64,000 nucleotides of DNA from Delphinapterus leucas (Eukaryota > Chordata > Mammalia > Artiodactyla > Monodontidae). The stretch's first letter is position 1; every line of letters begins with the position of its first letter. A program made the translations under genes and the position numbers. Shown one piece after another: positions 1 through 10,379 of this stretch. Location: contig NW_022098008.1 in NCBI RefSeq assembly GCF_002288925.2, positions 1,548,814 to 1,612,813 of the forward strand, given 5' to 3'. Under the pieces are notes generated by a model, which saw only the letters and a list, made by a program, of their open reading frames with translations, did no database searches and was not told the origin of the DNA.

Positions 1-2859
1 AAAACTCTAAAATAAGCCTATAGAGAGGCAAAGACCTACCCTCCTGTTGCTGGCAGGCCTGTGGCCACCACATACTTTGGGGGGCCCTGCATGGCGGCCA
101 GGGTTGAGCTGGGACTCCTTGCGGCCTAAGGTAACGCATCAGAGGCTGACTCGACAGCCTCTTCGTTCACGGGGCTTAGCATAGCCGTGACCCGGCTCCC
201 CGCCTTCCTGCAGCTATGGTGTCCCCGGGTTAACTGTCTGCCCTGGTGTGAGTCAGCTGGCCTTCTGCTCCGACCCATGTGAACCCATGGCGTCCTCCCC
301 AGGCCCGCCCCTCTGGACTCTCTGTGGAAGCGCAGGGTAGGACTCCCATAAACTTGGCAAAGTCGACCCATGCCCCCAGCCCCTCTCATGGGGCCCTCCC
401 CATCCATCTTCACCATCTGACCAGCTGCTGCCCTGGGGGCGCGAGGGGAGAGGCACAGCTTTTCCTTCTGCTGCAGGTCCCCAGACCCTGCACCCAGGAG
501 GCTCAGGGGCCTCGCACTGCCCTTAGCCTCTGCGACATCTCCATCCCTGGACCCCCATTAGGCTGTGCTATGTTGGTTCAAACTCCCCCTTATACTTACA
601 ATCTCATCTGGGCTGATGGCATTTTACCCTCTGCACTCAGCGTTCTTATTGGCAGGAAGGAGGATAAAAATCCCCAATTCAAAGTCAGTGTGAGAACAGA
701 TGCGGTGACACGGGAGACGCTCAATGACTTTGCTCTCCCCACCCCCATCTGGACTCTTCCAGGGTCTGAATCCAACTGGCTTCTGCTACTGTCTCTGACG
801 CATTTCCCAGGAGTGGCCTAGGGATCCCCCTAAAGCGAAGCTCTGAGCATGGAGTTTTCCTCCTGTGCTCACTGTGCCTGACCCCTTTTCCCCAGAGGTG
901 GGGGAGTGGACCCCTGCCCCTCGGGAGGCCTCCGTGGAGTAGTCCCTGGATGCCTCTCCCCGCCCCCCTGAGCCTCCAGCAGCGCTGACTCCTTGGAGCT
1001 GCCTGGCCCCTGCCCGGGTCTGTGTCTCTTGTGCAAATTTCTCTAATCTGGGTCGTACAGGGGCTTCCTCCCCACTGATTTGCCAACACGAGGCCTGTCC
1101 TTCAAGCCTGGGCTCTGCGGTCTCTGGGGAGAGGTCGCCAAGCTGGGTATTGAACTGGTTACAGGTTTCCACCTTATGCTGTTCTTAGGACGCTTTATCC
1201 TTCCACCCAGATGAGATCATAAATACTCAAGGCTCAAGTCTCCAGTTTATTCATCTTTATAATCCCGTGGTGTCGGGCCACGAAGAGACTCTCAATAAAT
1301 ATCTAATAAATGAGACTCAAAGTGGCTGCTCGACAAAGGCCAACATCTTTCTTCTGTAGCAACGGCAACTCAGTGATCATTCAGCCCAATTTATTAGTCA
1401 CTGATGCAGGTCACTGGCTCGTCAATAGGATGGCAGTTGTATGAGACAAGAGAAGTGACCGGAGTTCACAATTTCCCGGCCCTGTCCAGGTACAGACACA
1501 GTCTTATTTGAGATGAGGACTGAGAAAGTGGATCTATAATTTCCAGAGCTCTCTGGAAGGAGAATATTGAAGAAACTCAGTAAAAAGCCTAACCCTCTTG
1601 CTGAAGATCTGGGCTGAATTATATTCCACTCATGATTCTCCATCCACACTCCATAATTGTATATTCAAAGCAAATGCATTATTTAAACAATATTATACTC
1701 TCTTTTAGTTCCTGGCCTGGGTTAATGGTTGGCTAAAGCAATTATAGGGCCCCAGGGATGGACTTGTAGGAGAGGCACCGAGACACACAGCCAGTAATAC
1801 GTGCATTTTCTTTATTGCGGTAATTAAAGAGTTTTATACAGTGTACTAAGGGACCGTCAGTGGGATGAGGAATGTATAATGACCAACAATCTCCTCTTCC
1901 ACTAATGCAGGAAAGAGAACAAGAGGGGACGTTGAGCCCCACGGGACACCTAAGGCATCTTGCCTTTGGCTTTCACATTCCTTAGAGGTTCTAGCAGACA
2001 GGGCTGTGATCAATCAAAAGCCATATTACAAACACACAGGAATTAGCTTCCAGGTAGGAATGCAATCTTAGAAGTATTTGAGTGGCACGGAATTCCCTCC
2101 TGTACTATGTGGGAGATTATGGCAGAATGTGCTTGGGAAGTTTTCTGAAAAGTCACCAGTATATACTGTTAGAGCAAGAGTTCATGAAGGTGATACGGGC
2201 TGGTTTTTCATAAGAAAAGGGCTTCGCTTAGACTGTGAAAGCGGCAGTAGTGGTCACGCTGCTGGCAAGGGCCTGGCAGAGCCCCTGTCCCGGTCCTTCT
2301 GCATCTCGACCCGTGGGACCCCCTCCTCAGCTCTGCTGCGTGTTCTCCTCTCCCCGTCCACCCTTCCAGGACATCGCTTTGTAAACACACACGTGTGACT
2401 CGTTCTTCTCCTTTTTTGTATCTGTCAGTGACCTTTCACCATTCACCCAGGCCACCTCATGTCCTGGAATTTCATCAGGTCACAGCCTGACCCCGACCCA
2501 GTCAACCCAACACTCACCCAAGATTACACAATATGCATTAACCGTGGCCTGGACCCATGGTTTGAGCACAGAGGCTAGAATATCTATTGGAAATCTGACT
2601 GGAGGCAAATCAGGAAGCTTAGAGATGCCACATGCACATATTCATATGTATCTTTTCTTTCTGATTGTCTGCTTGTGGTGCATTTCACGTGATTCTACAC
2701 CGTCCTCTTTTTGAGGCACCACGCAAAATTTGTGTCCAACTTTCTCTGCAGATCCATTTCCATTTTCACAGACATATTTTTACCTCCAGCTGAGGTGGTT
2801 GACTTCACATTTGTGCCCTGTTTTCACAGTCTCCACGATACACAATCACATCTCACTGT
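1..2859. other. Unique intergenic DNA, no gene recognised
   Basis: I see no exon-like frame, RNA gene or clear repeat here. The first 1.1 kb is moderately GC-rich; from about 1.3 kb it becomes AT-rich. A stretch near 1230-1320 ends in a run reading like the tail of an L2 or MIR element (ctcaataaatatctaataaatga), but it is too short to call firmly. The open frames of 100-180 codons in the first 1.2 kb overlap on both strands and show no protein family features, so I treat them as chance. Confidence 0.6.
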
Positions 2860-3009
2860 GTAATGTCAATTAACGATGCTTACCATTCATTAGTGCCTTC
2901 TACATTCTAATGAATTATTTGCTAAGAATTTTACATCTATTATTTCAGTTCATCTCATCAAAAATTTAATAAATAAGTTCAGTTATTCTTGTTTACACTT
3001 AGAAGATAT

Positions 3010-3048
<39 letters not shown>

Positions 3049-3360
3049 TTTTTGCGGTACACGGGCCTCTCACTGTTGTGGCCTCTCCCGTTGCAGAACA
3101 ATAGGCTCCGGACGCGCAGGCTCAGCGGCCATGGCTCACCGGCCCAGCCGCTCCGCGGCATGTGGGATCTTCCCAGACTGGGGCACGAACCCACGTCCCC
3201 TGCATCGGCAGGCGGACTGTCAACCACTGCGCCACCAGGGCAGCCCAGGAGACTATTATTTATTCAAGGTTGTGTGAAAGTAAGAACTGGCCCCAGACTT
3301 GAACCTGAGTCTGATTGTCTGGCATGTGCTAGACCACCGAGCTACCTCATCTGTCTTCCC
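2860..3360 (-). repeat. MIR SINE, split by a CHR SINE
   Basis: The left part (about 2860-3000) carries the MIR core seen in reverse (gctaagaattttacatctat followed by a catctcat-type run). The right part (about 3248-3360) continues with the MIR 5' portion (ggttgtgtgaaagtaag, then gacttgaacctgag). The CHR SINE at 3009-3246 lies exactly between them, so it landed inside an old MIR. MIRs predate the placental mammal radiation, so the order of events is clear. Boundaries are approximate. Confidence 0.6.
3009..3246 (-). mobile_element. CHR-type tRNA SINE, compact form
   Basis: Read on the minus strand it starts with a tRNA-derived head (ccctggtggcgcagtggtt, the pol III A box; ggttcgtgcc, a variant B box), continues with the compact CpG-rich body ending near cctctcactgttgtggcct on the plus strand, and finishes in an A-rich tail. 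The tail is a (TAAA)n run of about 44 bases (3009-3052 on the plus strand reads ATTT repeats). This compact form is what I know from cetaceans. It is non-autonomous and depends on L1 enzymes for copying. Short flanking matches (agaagatatttattt left, aggagactattattt right) are a plausible but imperfect TSD. Confidence 0.85.
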
Positions 3361-3514
3361 AAAGCTTCTAGATCTTTAGGAGCCATACCGATGGGTGAAT
3401 ATTACCAGGGCTGGCATTCGTCCTCATCTGATCAGGAGAGCTCTGGTTTCTACTTGTTGTCCTGGAATTATTGTTAAGCCTGTTCTGTCTTACTCTCAAA
3501 AGTATCTGTTTTTA

Positions 3515-4290
3515 TGATAAATTATAAGGTCACTGGAGGCATTGTCAGTGTGCCTGAGCCCCAGTATTCCCACCTCGGGTTGGTCTCTGTGCTCACTGCT
3601 GTGTCAGGGCAGAGCCAGGGAGAAGACCAGGTCTCCCGCCAGACAACAACCCTTCCACCGGCACCTCCCTTGAGTCTCAAACAGAGAAGTTGACATGAGA
3701 TGGAGCTGAAATCCACCCTAGTGCCTTGAGGTCTGTGATATTCTAGCCTTGACAATGCTTCCCTAATAACATTGTGGCAGACGCACTCTCGGGTGACCCC
3801 CAGTGGGTCCTGTCCTTGTGTGGTCCCCTCCCTTGAGTGTGGGTGCAAACCTCGATTGCTTCTGGCCAATCGAGTGTGACAAGGATGGCAGGTGTCACTC
3901 CTGTGATTAGTTCACATTACATAAGGCTCCCTCTTAGCACACTGAGGTGAGAGGGGCTCCCTGTGGCTGTGAGAGTGCCACAGGGCAGAGACACCGGGTC
4001 CCCTGGAGCTGAGAGTTGTTCCCAGATAAGAGCTAGCACAGAAACTTCAGGGTTATGAGTGCAGGGAGCTGAGTCTTCAGACAACTCGACTGAGCTTAGG
4101 AGTACTTCCTTCACCAGTTGGGAGTCTGGTGAGCCTGCACCCCTGTCAACACCTGGATGGCAGCCTGGTGGTCCTGAATTAGAGAATCAGGCTTAACCAA
4201 GCTTGTACGTACGACCTACAGAAATGATGAGATGATAAGTGGGTGTTGTTTTAAGCCACTGTCACCTAGGACAGAGCCTGTTATGCTCAT
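3515..4290 (+). repeat. Decayed ERVL/MaLR-like LTR remnant
   Basis: Several words match the MaLR-type LTR layout in plus orientation: a run around 3880-3935 (tcactcctgtgattagttca, then cattacataaggctccctct) and the 3' portion near 4215-4260 (acagaaatgatgagatgata followed by a tgttgttttaagccact run). This is an old non-coding fragment with no viral gene. Both borders are uncertain and the subfamily cannot be set by eye. Confidence 0.5.
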
Positions 4291-4374
4291 CTCAGTGCCA
4301 CCCCGACCCCTTATAACCCCACTCCTCCAGCATCGGCCTCGTCTCCCTGAGGCCTCCAGCGGCAGGACGCAACC

Positions 4375-4800
4375 CAGCCTCCCACCCGGACTGCGATGAG
4401 GACTTTCTCCTCGCCGTGGTCAGAGCAGCTGCTTTAAACGGCACATCTGATCAGACCCTTCCCGTATCAAGGGCACCTTCGTCCTCAGAGTCCAAGTTAA
4501 ATGCTGTGACGTGGTTTAGGAGCCAGTGCACCACTGGGCTGACAGCCTCCACCCCCTTCAAGCCACCCTGACGACTTCAGTCAACGTGGCTTTGTCTGGT
4601 TGACCCTCACTAACGCCACCCACCTGACATCCTTCTGGCTACTTCCTGATTCTTCTGGTCTCACCCGAGACACCACTTCTCCCAGGAGCCTAGCTTTCTG
4701 TAAACTCTCCTCCTGACCTATGGCCCCTCTGGCCCGAGCTCCCTGCCTCTCCAGTCCTTCTCTATCTGAGCAGTCATTTCACTTCACTGTCATTTCCTGT
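4375..4800 (+). repeat. Probable L2 LINE 3' fragment
   Basis: C/T-rich sequence of the type left by L2 3' ends on the plus strand (cttcctgattcttctggtct, then tctatctgagcagtcatttc). No open frame is kept. It is a weak call because L2 copies are very old and this one is degraded. Confidence 0.35.
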
Positions 4801-4890
4801 CTCTCCCCAACCTGAATGAGCCAGGGTTCCTCAGAGGAACAGAACCCATAGGATATTCTGTCAGGGTACTACGATAAGATCCCCTGCCCG

Positions 4891-5134
4891 GACTCTTCCT
4901 GGGACAATCGTAACAGCCCGGGGGCACTGGAGTCAGCAGACTGACAAACTTGATTCTCAAATTCTGTAGATGCGGCGTGTTCATCAAATGGGTCTCCTCT
5001 TCACAGGCATTTGGTTTAATTAACAAAATGCCAGAATATCGTGTTGCTATCTTTAAAGGGCTTAGAGAATAAGGAGGAAAATTCTATCAGCAGTAAAGAT
5101 TCTTCCCCCTCAGGGACTTGTTCTATTGCAAGTG
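4891..5134 (+). repeat. Inverted-repeat arm A
   Basis: This stretch matches the reverse complement of 6978-7580 once the SINE in the latter is removed. The best part, 5051-5134 against 6978-7060, differs by about six substitutions and one single-base indel in 84 bp by my count. The match runs from gactcttcctgggacaatcg at the left to ttgcaagtg at the right. I do not recognise the family: it may be an unnamed interspersed repeat or a local inverted duplication. No terminal inverted repeat or A tail is visible. Short open frames here share residues with frames in arm B only because the DNA is shared. Confidence 0.75.
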
Positions 5135-5647
5135 TCTACAAGGGTTGGGAACTTTATTGGGCCCAGGATTTGAGCCCTGGAGTGAGAGGTTGGTTAGAGA
5201 TGAAATGTGCAGAGACCCTTGGTTTGCAGGAGACCCTGGCCAGGGCAGCTCACTCTCCCCAAGAACATGAGCCGGACGTGAGAACCACAGGCGAGCAAGT
5301 GATGCGTAAAACCTTAACAGATAAAAATGTATTCCAGCCGGAGCAACAGATTAAGGATGTAGCATATTAAACAACATCATCAACAACAAGAACAACAATA
5401 AATGGAACCAAAAGAGTAAAAGGACACATGACTCTTCCCACTGAGCTCATCTCTCTGCTCTGCATTCAGGGGATGCAGAGCTGGGTATCAAAATCCAGGC
5501 ACCTGATTTCTTTGCTTTGGGGGCTACAGTGATCAGGGAAGTGGTGTTTGATGTCTGGCCCATCAATTTGGCCATTGATTGTATACTACTTTGTGAGAGC
5601 TCTTGACATTTTTGCATAGTTAATCTTATTTAAATATTTTCTCATTT
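5135..5647. other. Unique intergenic DNA
   Basis: Nothing is recognised apart from a short CAA/AAC-rich patch near 5368-5402. No gene features. Confidence 0.6.
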
Positions 5648-5860
5648 CTTTAAAAAATTTTTTTAACTTTAAAAAATTTATTGAAGTATAGTTGGTTTAT
5701 AATGTTGTATTAATTTGTTCTGTATAGCAAAGTGACTCAGTTAAACATATATACATATATTCTTTTTCATACCCTTTTCCATTATGGTTTGTCACAGGAT
5801 ATTGACTATATCAATAGCTCCCTGTGCTACACAATAGAACCTTGCTGTTTATAGCTTCTG
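5648..5860 (-). repeat. L1 3' end fragment
   Basis: Starts with an A-tail equivalent (T/A-rich at 5648-5680), then the reverse of the cetartiodactyl L1 3' UTR: attgaagtatagttggttta, agcaaagtgactcagtt, and ccctgtgctacacaata. It is strongly 5'-truncated. The A-rich sequence after 5860 up to about 5990 is not clearly L1. No coding capacity. Confidence 0.8.
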
Positions 5861-6119
5861 ATTGAACTTCCTTTGTGTTTACCTTTGTTTTCCCACAACC
5901 TTGTATAAATTAGGCTGCAGGGTGCCAATATTATATTCATTTTTATCTTTCTGTAGTAACCACCATAATAAATTGCTTAAAGGGAGTAGTTAGCAGAATT
6001 GCTTTTATTAATACGCATTTCAAGATATGGAGAAGCAATTACAAACCATCTATAAATTTTAAAGTAAAAGGTAAAATGTCCAACCATTGAAATTAGCCAA
6101 AACTTGTTGAAAATATTTA

Positions 6120-6209
6120 TTCATTCAATTAATATTTGTACCAGCCATGTGCATGTCACATAAATATATATATTGTGTATATATATATGTATGTATGTGT
6201 ATATATATT
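6120..6209. repeat. AT-rich low-complexity tract
   Basis: A run of TATA/TATG/TGTA words, including attgtgtatatatatatgta, directly abutting the left end of the MER2 element. It probably grew by slippage. Confidence 0.7.
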
Positions 6210-6958
6210 CAGCCCACTGTGATCGTAGGTTCCACATCCTTGAATTCAACCGTCGATCAAATATATTTTTAAAAATCGCAGAAAGTGATAAAAGGTGAAA
6301 CTTGAATTTGTTTCACACCAGCAACAATCTATATAGAATTTACATTGTATTAGGTATTATTAGTAATCTAGAGCCGATTTACAGTACACAGGAAGATGTG
6401 CATATTTTTATTTTTTTAATTTTATTAAAGTGTAGTTGATTTACAATGTTGTGTTAATTTCTGCTGTACAGCAAAGTGACTCAGTTATACATACATATAT
6501 ATGTATATATATACTTTTCCATTATGGTTTATCCCAGGTCATTGAATATAGTTCCCTATGCTATACAGTAGGACCTGGTTGTCCATCCATTCTATATGTA
6601 ATAGTTTGCTTCTACTAACCCCAAACTCCCAATCCAACCCTCCCCCAACCCCCTCCCCCTTGGCAACCACAAGTCTGTTCTCTATGTCTGTGAGTCTGTT
6701 TCTGTTTTGTGGATAAATTCATCTGTGCCATATTTTAGATTCCACATATAAGTGATATCATATGGTATTTGTCTTTCTCTGTCTGGATTACTTCACTTAG
6801 TATGATAATCTCTAGGTCCACCCATGTTGCTGCAGGGCTGTGTGTATTTTATGTGCAAGTCTGATGTCATTGTATATAAGAGACATGAGCATCCATGGAT
6901 TTTGTTATCTGGAGGGCGTGTCCTGGAACCACTACCCCATGGATGACGAGGGAGTAAC
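6210..6958 (-). mobile_element. MER2 (Tigger-type) DNA transposon, split by an L1
   Basis: The left part (6210-6408) and right part (6841-6958) together give a non-autonomous Tigger-family MITE resembling MER2. Diagnostic words are tttacattgtattaggtatt and agtaatctagagccgattta on the left, and tatataagagacatgagcat and gtcctggaacc on the right. The terminal words cagccc (6210) and gagggagtaactg (end) correspond to the two inverted termini. An L1 fragment (6409-6840) separates them. It carries no transposase gene and is fossil. Strand is given by comparison with the usual MER2 orientation and could be reversed. Confidence 0.75.
6409..6840 (-). mobile_element. 5'-truncated L1 inside MER2
   Basis: Reads the cetartiodactyl L1 3' end in reverse from the A-tail side (tttttttaattttattaaag, then cagcaaagtgactcagttat, then tatgctatacagtaggacct, then ctttctctgtctggattact, then cccatgttgctgcagggc). 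About 430 bp remain. The flanks tgtgcatatttt (6397-6408) and tgtgtatttt (6841-6850) look like a slightly diverged TSD, consistent with the host MER2 continuing on both sides. Confidence 0.85.
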
Positions 6959-6977
6959 TGAGCTGACTTGCCTTGGG

Positions 6978-7580
6978 CACTTGCGATAGAACAAATCCCT
7001 GAGGGGAAGAATCCTTACTGCTGATAGAATGTTTCTCTTTATTCTCTAAGCCCTTTAAAGAGAGCAATACAATATACTGGCTTTTTTAAAAGTATTAAAC
7101 CAAATGCCTATGGAGCGTAGACAGATTTTTTTTAAGGTTTTTTTTTAATGAATTTATTTATTTTTGGCTGTGTTGGGTCTTTGTTGCTGCACGCAGGCTT
7201 TCTCTAGTTGTGGCGAGCAGGGGCTACTCTTGTTGCAGTGCGTGGGCTTCTCACTGTGGTGGCTTCTCTTGCTGCAGATCATGGGCTCTAAGCATGCAGA
7301 CTTCAGTAGTTGTGGCTCACAGGCTTTAGAGCGCAGGTTCAGTAGTTGCAGCCACGGGCTTAGTTGCAGCACAGGGGCTTAGTTGCTCCACGGCATGTGG
7401 GATCTTCCCCAACTAGGGATCGAACCCGTGTCCTCTGCGACGGCAGGCAAATTCTTAACCACTGTGCCACCAGGGAAGTCCCAAGGAGACAGATTTAATG
7501 CACATGCTGCATCTATAGAATCTGAGAATGGAATGTGGCTCCAGTGCACCTAGACCCTTATGATTGTCCCAAGAAGAGCC
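6978..7580 (-). repeat. Inverted-repeat arm B, split by a CHR SINE
   Basis: Reverse-complement partner of 4891-5134. Homology holds on both sides of the SINE at 7129-7486: cctttaaagagagcaat and aaaccaaatgcctatgg on the left, and tgcatctatagaatctgaga then tgattgtcccaagaagagcc on the right. The SINE therefore inserted after the two arms existed. Left of 6978 the match fades within about 20 bp, close to the MER2 border at 6958. I do not recognise the family. Confidence 0.75.
7129..7486 (-). mobile_element. CHR-type tRNA SINE, long form
   Basis: Minus-strand SINE with head at the right (gtgccaccagggaagtccc; B-box region gggatcgaacccg), body words (agttgctccacggcatgtgg) and A-rich tail at the left (T/A-rich 7129-7160). 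The target-site duplication is perfect and 10 bp long: agacagattt at 7119-7128 and again at 7487-7496. Long-form copies have two similar internal halves (cagtagttg and ttagttg-type words repeat), unlike the compact copies at 3053, 24831 and 48033. Pol III transcribed in principle; no protein. Confidence 0.92.
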
Positions 7581-7870
7581 AGAGAAGTGGACTCATGGGT
7601 AGTTCTCTGACATCCATGATACACACATACATACATCACACACAAGTGGAGGAAAACATAAGAGCACATTAGAGAATTCTGCTGTAGCCATGGGTCTAAA
7701 CTCTGGATCCCATTAGGAATTGCAAGAAATACCATTGTGGGACCTCATTCCAGGCTAATTCGGTCAGTCTTTGTGTGAGACAAAGCATTGGTAGCTTTGG
7801 AAGTTTCCCGAGTATTCTATCTATGCAGCGAGGGTTGAGAACCAGTGTTTAATATTCATATAAAAGGATC

Positions 7871-8183
7871 AGGACTTCCCTGGTGGCGCAGTGGTTAAGA
7901 ATCCACCTGTCAATGCAGGGGACATGGGTTTGAGCTCTGGTCTGGGAGCATCCCACATGCCACGGAGCAACTAAGCTTGTGCACCACAACTACTGAGCCT
8001 GCGCTCTAGAGCCCTCAAGCCACAAATACTGAAGCTCACACACCTAGAGCCTGTGCTCCACAGCAGGAGAGGACACTGCAATGAGAAGCCCATGCACCGC
8101 AACGAAGAGTGACCCCCACTCACTTCAACTAGAGAAAGTCTGCATGCAGCAATGAAGACCCAACACAGCCAAAAATAAATAAG
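7871..8183 (+). mobile_element. CHR-type tRNA SINE, long form
   Basis: Plus-strand copy opening aggacttccctggtggcgca. The pol III A box is at 7884-7894 (tggcgcagtgg) and the B box at about 7927-7937 (ggtttgagctc). It ends in an A-rich tail (aaaaataaataag). A perfect 10-bp target-site duplication, taaaaggatc, lies at 7861-7870 and 8184-8193. It sits about 380 bp from the opposite-strand SINE at 7129, so the two could fold as an inverted pair in RNA. Confidence 0.92.
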
Positions 8184-8193
8184 TAAAAGGATC

Positions 8194-8877
8194 TCAGTCA
8201 GACTCATTCTTCCCTGCCCTTAAATCTCCAACTTTTCTCTGTTAAGTATGTATAACTGTAAAACATATATAGAAGATAGCTTAAAAAAGGGAAATGACTT
8301 CAAGTTGAAGCTGTCATTTTAAAAGAGAAGAACAATCACATCTAGAGAAATCGTAAATCTGACACAGGGATATTTAATAGTTGTGAATAGAGAAACCAAA
8401 TAACCTATAGTGATAGCTTATTTTAGGCTGTGATTAAGTGATGTATTTTACATGTGAGGTCATTATACATACAGCTTTTGGGAAATTAATTAAGTATAAA
8501 GAATGCTTTAAAAACAGTGTGAATAAAATACAACAGTTTATTTCTCTAAAATTTTAATGTCAAATAATACGTTTCAGGTCATTGGAAATTAAGCCTCAAT
8601 TTACATATACTATTCAAAACAAAATAGTTATTTAGGTTTATGAAATAAGCAATATTTTTGCCAAGATCAAGATGTTAATGTCTATCCAGCACCACCCAGC
8701 GACTGAGTAAAGGAAACCCAGTTTCCCCACCACAGTTGCTATTTGTTGGGCATGGCACCAGCTGTGCTGAATGGTTCAACCAGTGAAGCCTTCCTGGAAA
8801 GCCCACGTTCTGCAGCCCCACAACAGGAGGCTGGAGGAACTGGTGGCGGGCTTCCAGGCTGGCTCTCCAAACCTTTG
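8194..8877. other. AT-rich unique DNA, possible conserved block
   Basis: No repeat is recognised. The part from about 8330 to 8680 is AT-rich with homeodomain-like words (gaaattaattaag at about 8482) and a little low-complexity sequence, the look of non-coding conserved DNA. Conservation itself cannot be seen here. Confidence 0.4.
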
Positions 8878-9036
8878 CAGCTCAAAATGTGGTCCAGGAC
8901 CACCAACACCAGGTTCTCCTGGGAGCTTGTTAGAGCTGCCTAACCTCAGGTTGCACCCCGCCCGCACCCACTGAATCAGAATCCACATTTCAACAAGCCC
9001 CCAGGGATCTGTCTACGCATCAATGCCCCTGGGTAC
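8878..9036 (+). repeat. hAT-Charlie MITE, MER5A-like
   Basis: Matches the pattern of the MER5A class in order: ctcaaaatgtggtccaggac, tcctgggagcttgttagag, actgaatcagaatccacat, caacaagcccccagg, then a degraded end near gcatcaatgcccctgg. It is an internally deleted, non-autonomous hAT element with no transposase. The borders are approximate and the terminal inverted repeats are degraded. Confidence 0.75.
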
Positions 9037-9114
9037 CTATTTGCTCTAAGTCACTTCAGTGCTTATTTTCAACTTTATAATAAAAATATGTAATGAATAT
9101 GTAAAAAAATGTCC

Positions 9115-9265
9115 TTGCATTTGTTTAGTGCTTTTGAGTTTAAGGAATGCTTTCAGGTGTAGCATCTGCTTTATTGTCATGTATTTCAGAGACATTTCAG
9201 GAAACTGAGGCTGATTCTTGTGCCAGAGTAAGTGGTCCACTTAGAGCTCTGACAGGAATCTCTGA
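9115..9265 (-). repeat. MIR/MIR3 fragment
   Basis: Contains the reverse MIR signature ttcaggaaactgaggctgat followed by a short run toward agtaagtggtcc, with a core-like stretch upstream (tttagtgcttttgag, then agcatctgctttattgtcat). Old and diverged. Confidence 0.45.
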
Positions 9266-10379
9266 ATGTGGTGCAGGATTCATCCACAACAGCAGATCTG
9301 ATTTGTGAAATAGCTTTGTTCCCCAAATGCACACAGACAGAAGTGCCCAAGATAAACTCACTGGACCACAAGTCCTGTGACACGGTCTGGGTCGGCAGTC
9401 ACCTTGCTGATGTCCTCATGAATTTGCCTTCAAAACACACACATTGTCAGTGAAGCTGTTGCATGTGCCAGCATTGAGGAGGGCAGCTTCTTTCCAAATG
9501 GCTGATTGTTCAGGAACATTCCATAATCTCACATCTCTTACCTAGTGAAATCCTTCATGTTTGCACATTTGCCCCATGAACCTCAAATGCCAGGCTATCC
9601 TCAAACCAGACATTTCTACATGAGCCCTCTCTTTCTGGTTGTCTCCTGCATCCTAATTCACCTAGGTTGTGCCCAACTGAATCCCCTGGGTTAGCCATTA
9701 CTTGCGGACTTGGTGCCAGAAATTTTTGTGCAGTTTGCTGACCCACACAGCTTCATCGTGGTTTTCAGTTACTTCTGCTTGAACCAGGTCACTTGGCGTT
9801 TAGAGGTTATTTTTTCCCCATTTCTATGTCCCTCCATCCAGGCCTCAGGTCATCCTTGATCGTGTCCTCTCAAAGTCCTAAGGACTCCTGTTCAGCACGA
9901 TGGTCTCTAAGCAGTACTTACAGCTGCCCACTGGGTCCGTCCCATCCTGCGCACCTCACCCCATCCCTCCTGGGGGAAACTGACCACGTCTCCACGGGAA
10001 CCTCGTGAGGGCACCTCGTTCCCAGCACGATGCAAAGGGGCAGAGACGGGATGGAGAATAACAGGATAAGTAGTGCCAAGCATGGCTCCCAGGCCAGCTC
10101 TGAGCACTTGTTCCCGAGAGAAAGGGGAGACAGGTTTACAGTGGTGGCCCTCATCTGTCCTCCTGGCATCCCTGCTGGTGACCATGGTCTACCCCGTGTA
10201 GGTTACAGAGCATGAGGGGCTCATCAGAGCCACGTGGCTGCCTGTTATGAGGCAGGTGCACACACACATGTGCCTGTACACATGTGCACGCACTCACATG
10301 CACACACATGTGCACAAGTGCACACGGACCATTCCTCCCCGCCAGGCCCTCTGACCAAGCTTGGTAGCCTGGGTAACAG
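9266..10379. other. Unique DNA with a short (CA/TG)-rich tract
   Basis: No gene. From 10256 to 10326 the sequence is mostly alternating purine-pyrimidine (gcacacacacatgtgcctgt and acatgtgcacaagtgcacac), a composition able to adopt Z-DNA. The rest is unremarkable mixed-GC unique DNA. Confidence 0.55.

Noticed and set aside
7871..8183. tRNA gene
   Set aside because: The A and B boxes belong to the tRNA-derived head of a SINE with a SINE body, tail and TSD. It does not fold as a complete tRNA with an anticodon arm I can support. The same holds for the other CHR copies and 63229-63355.
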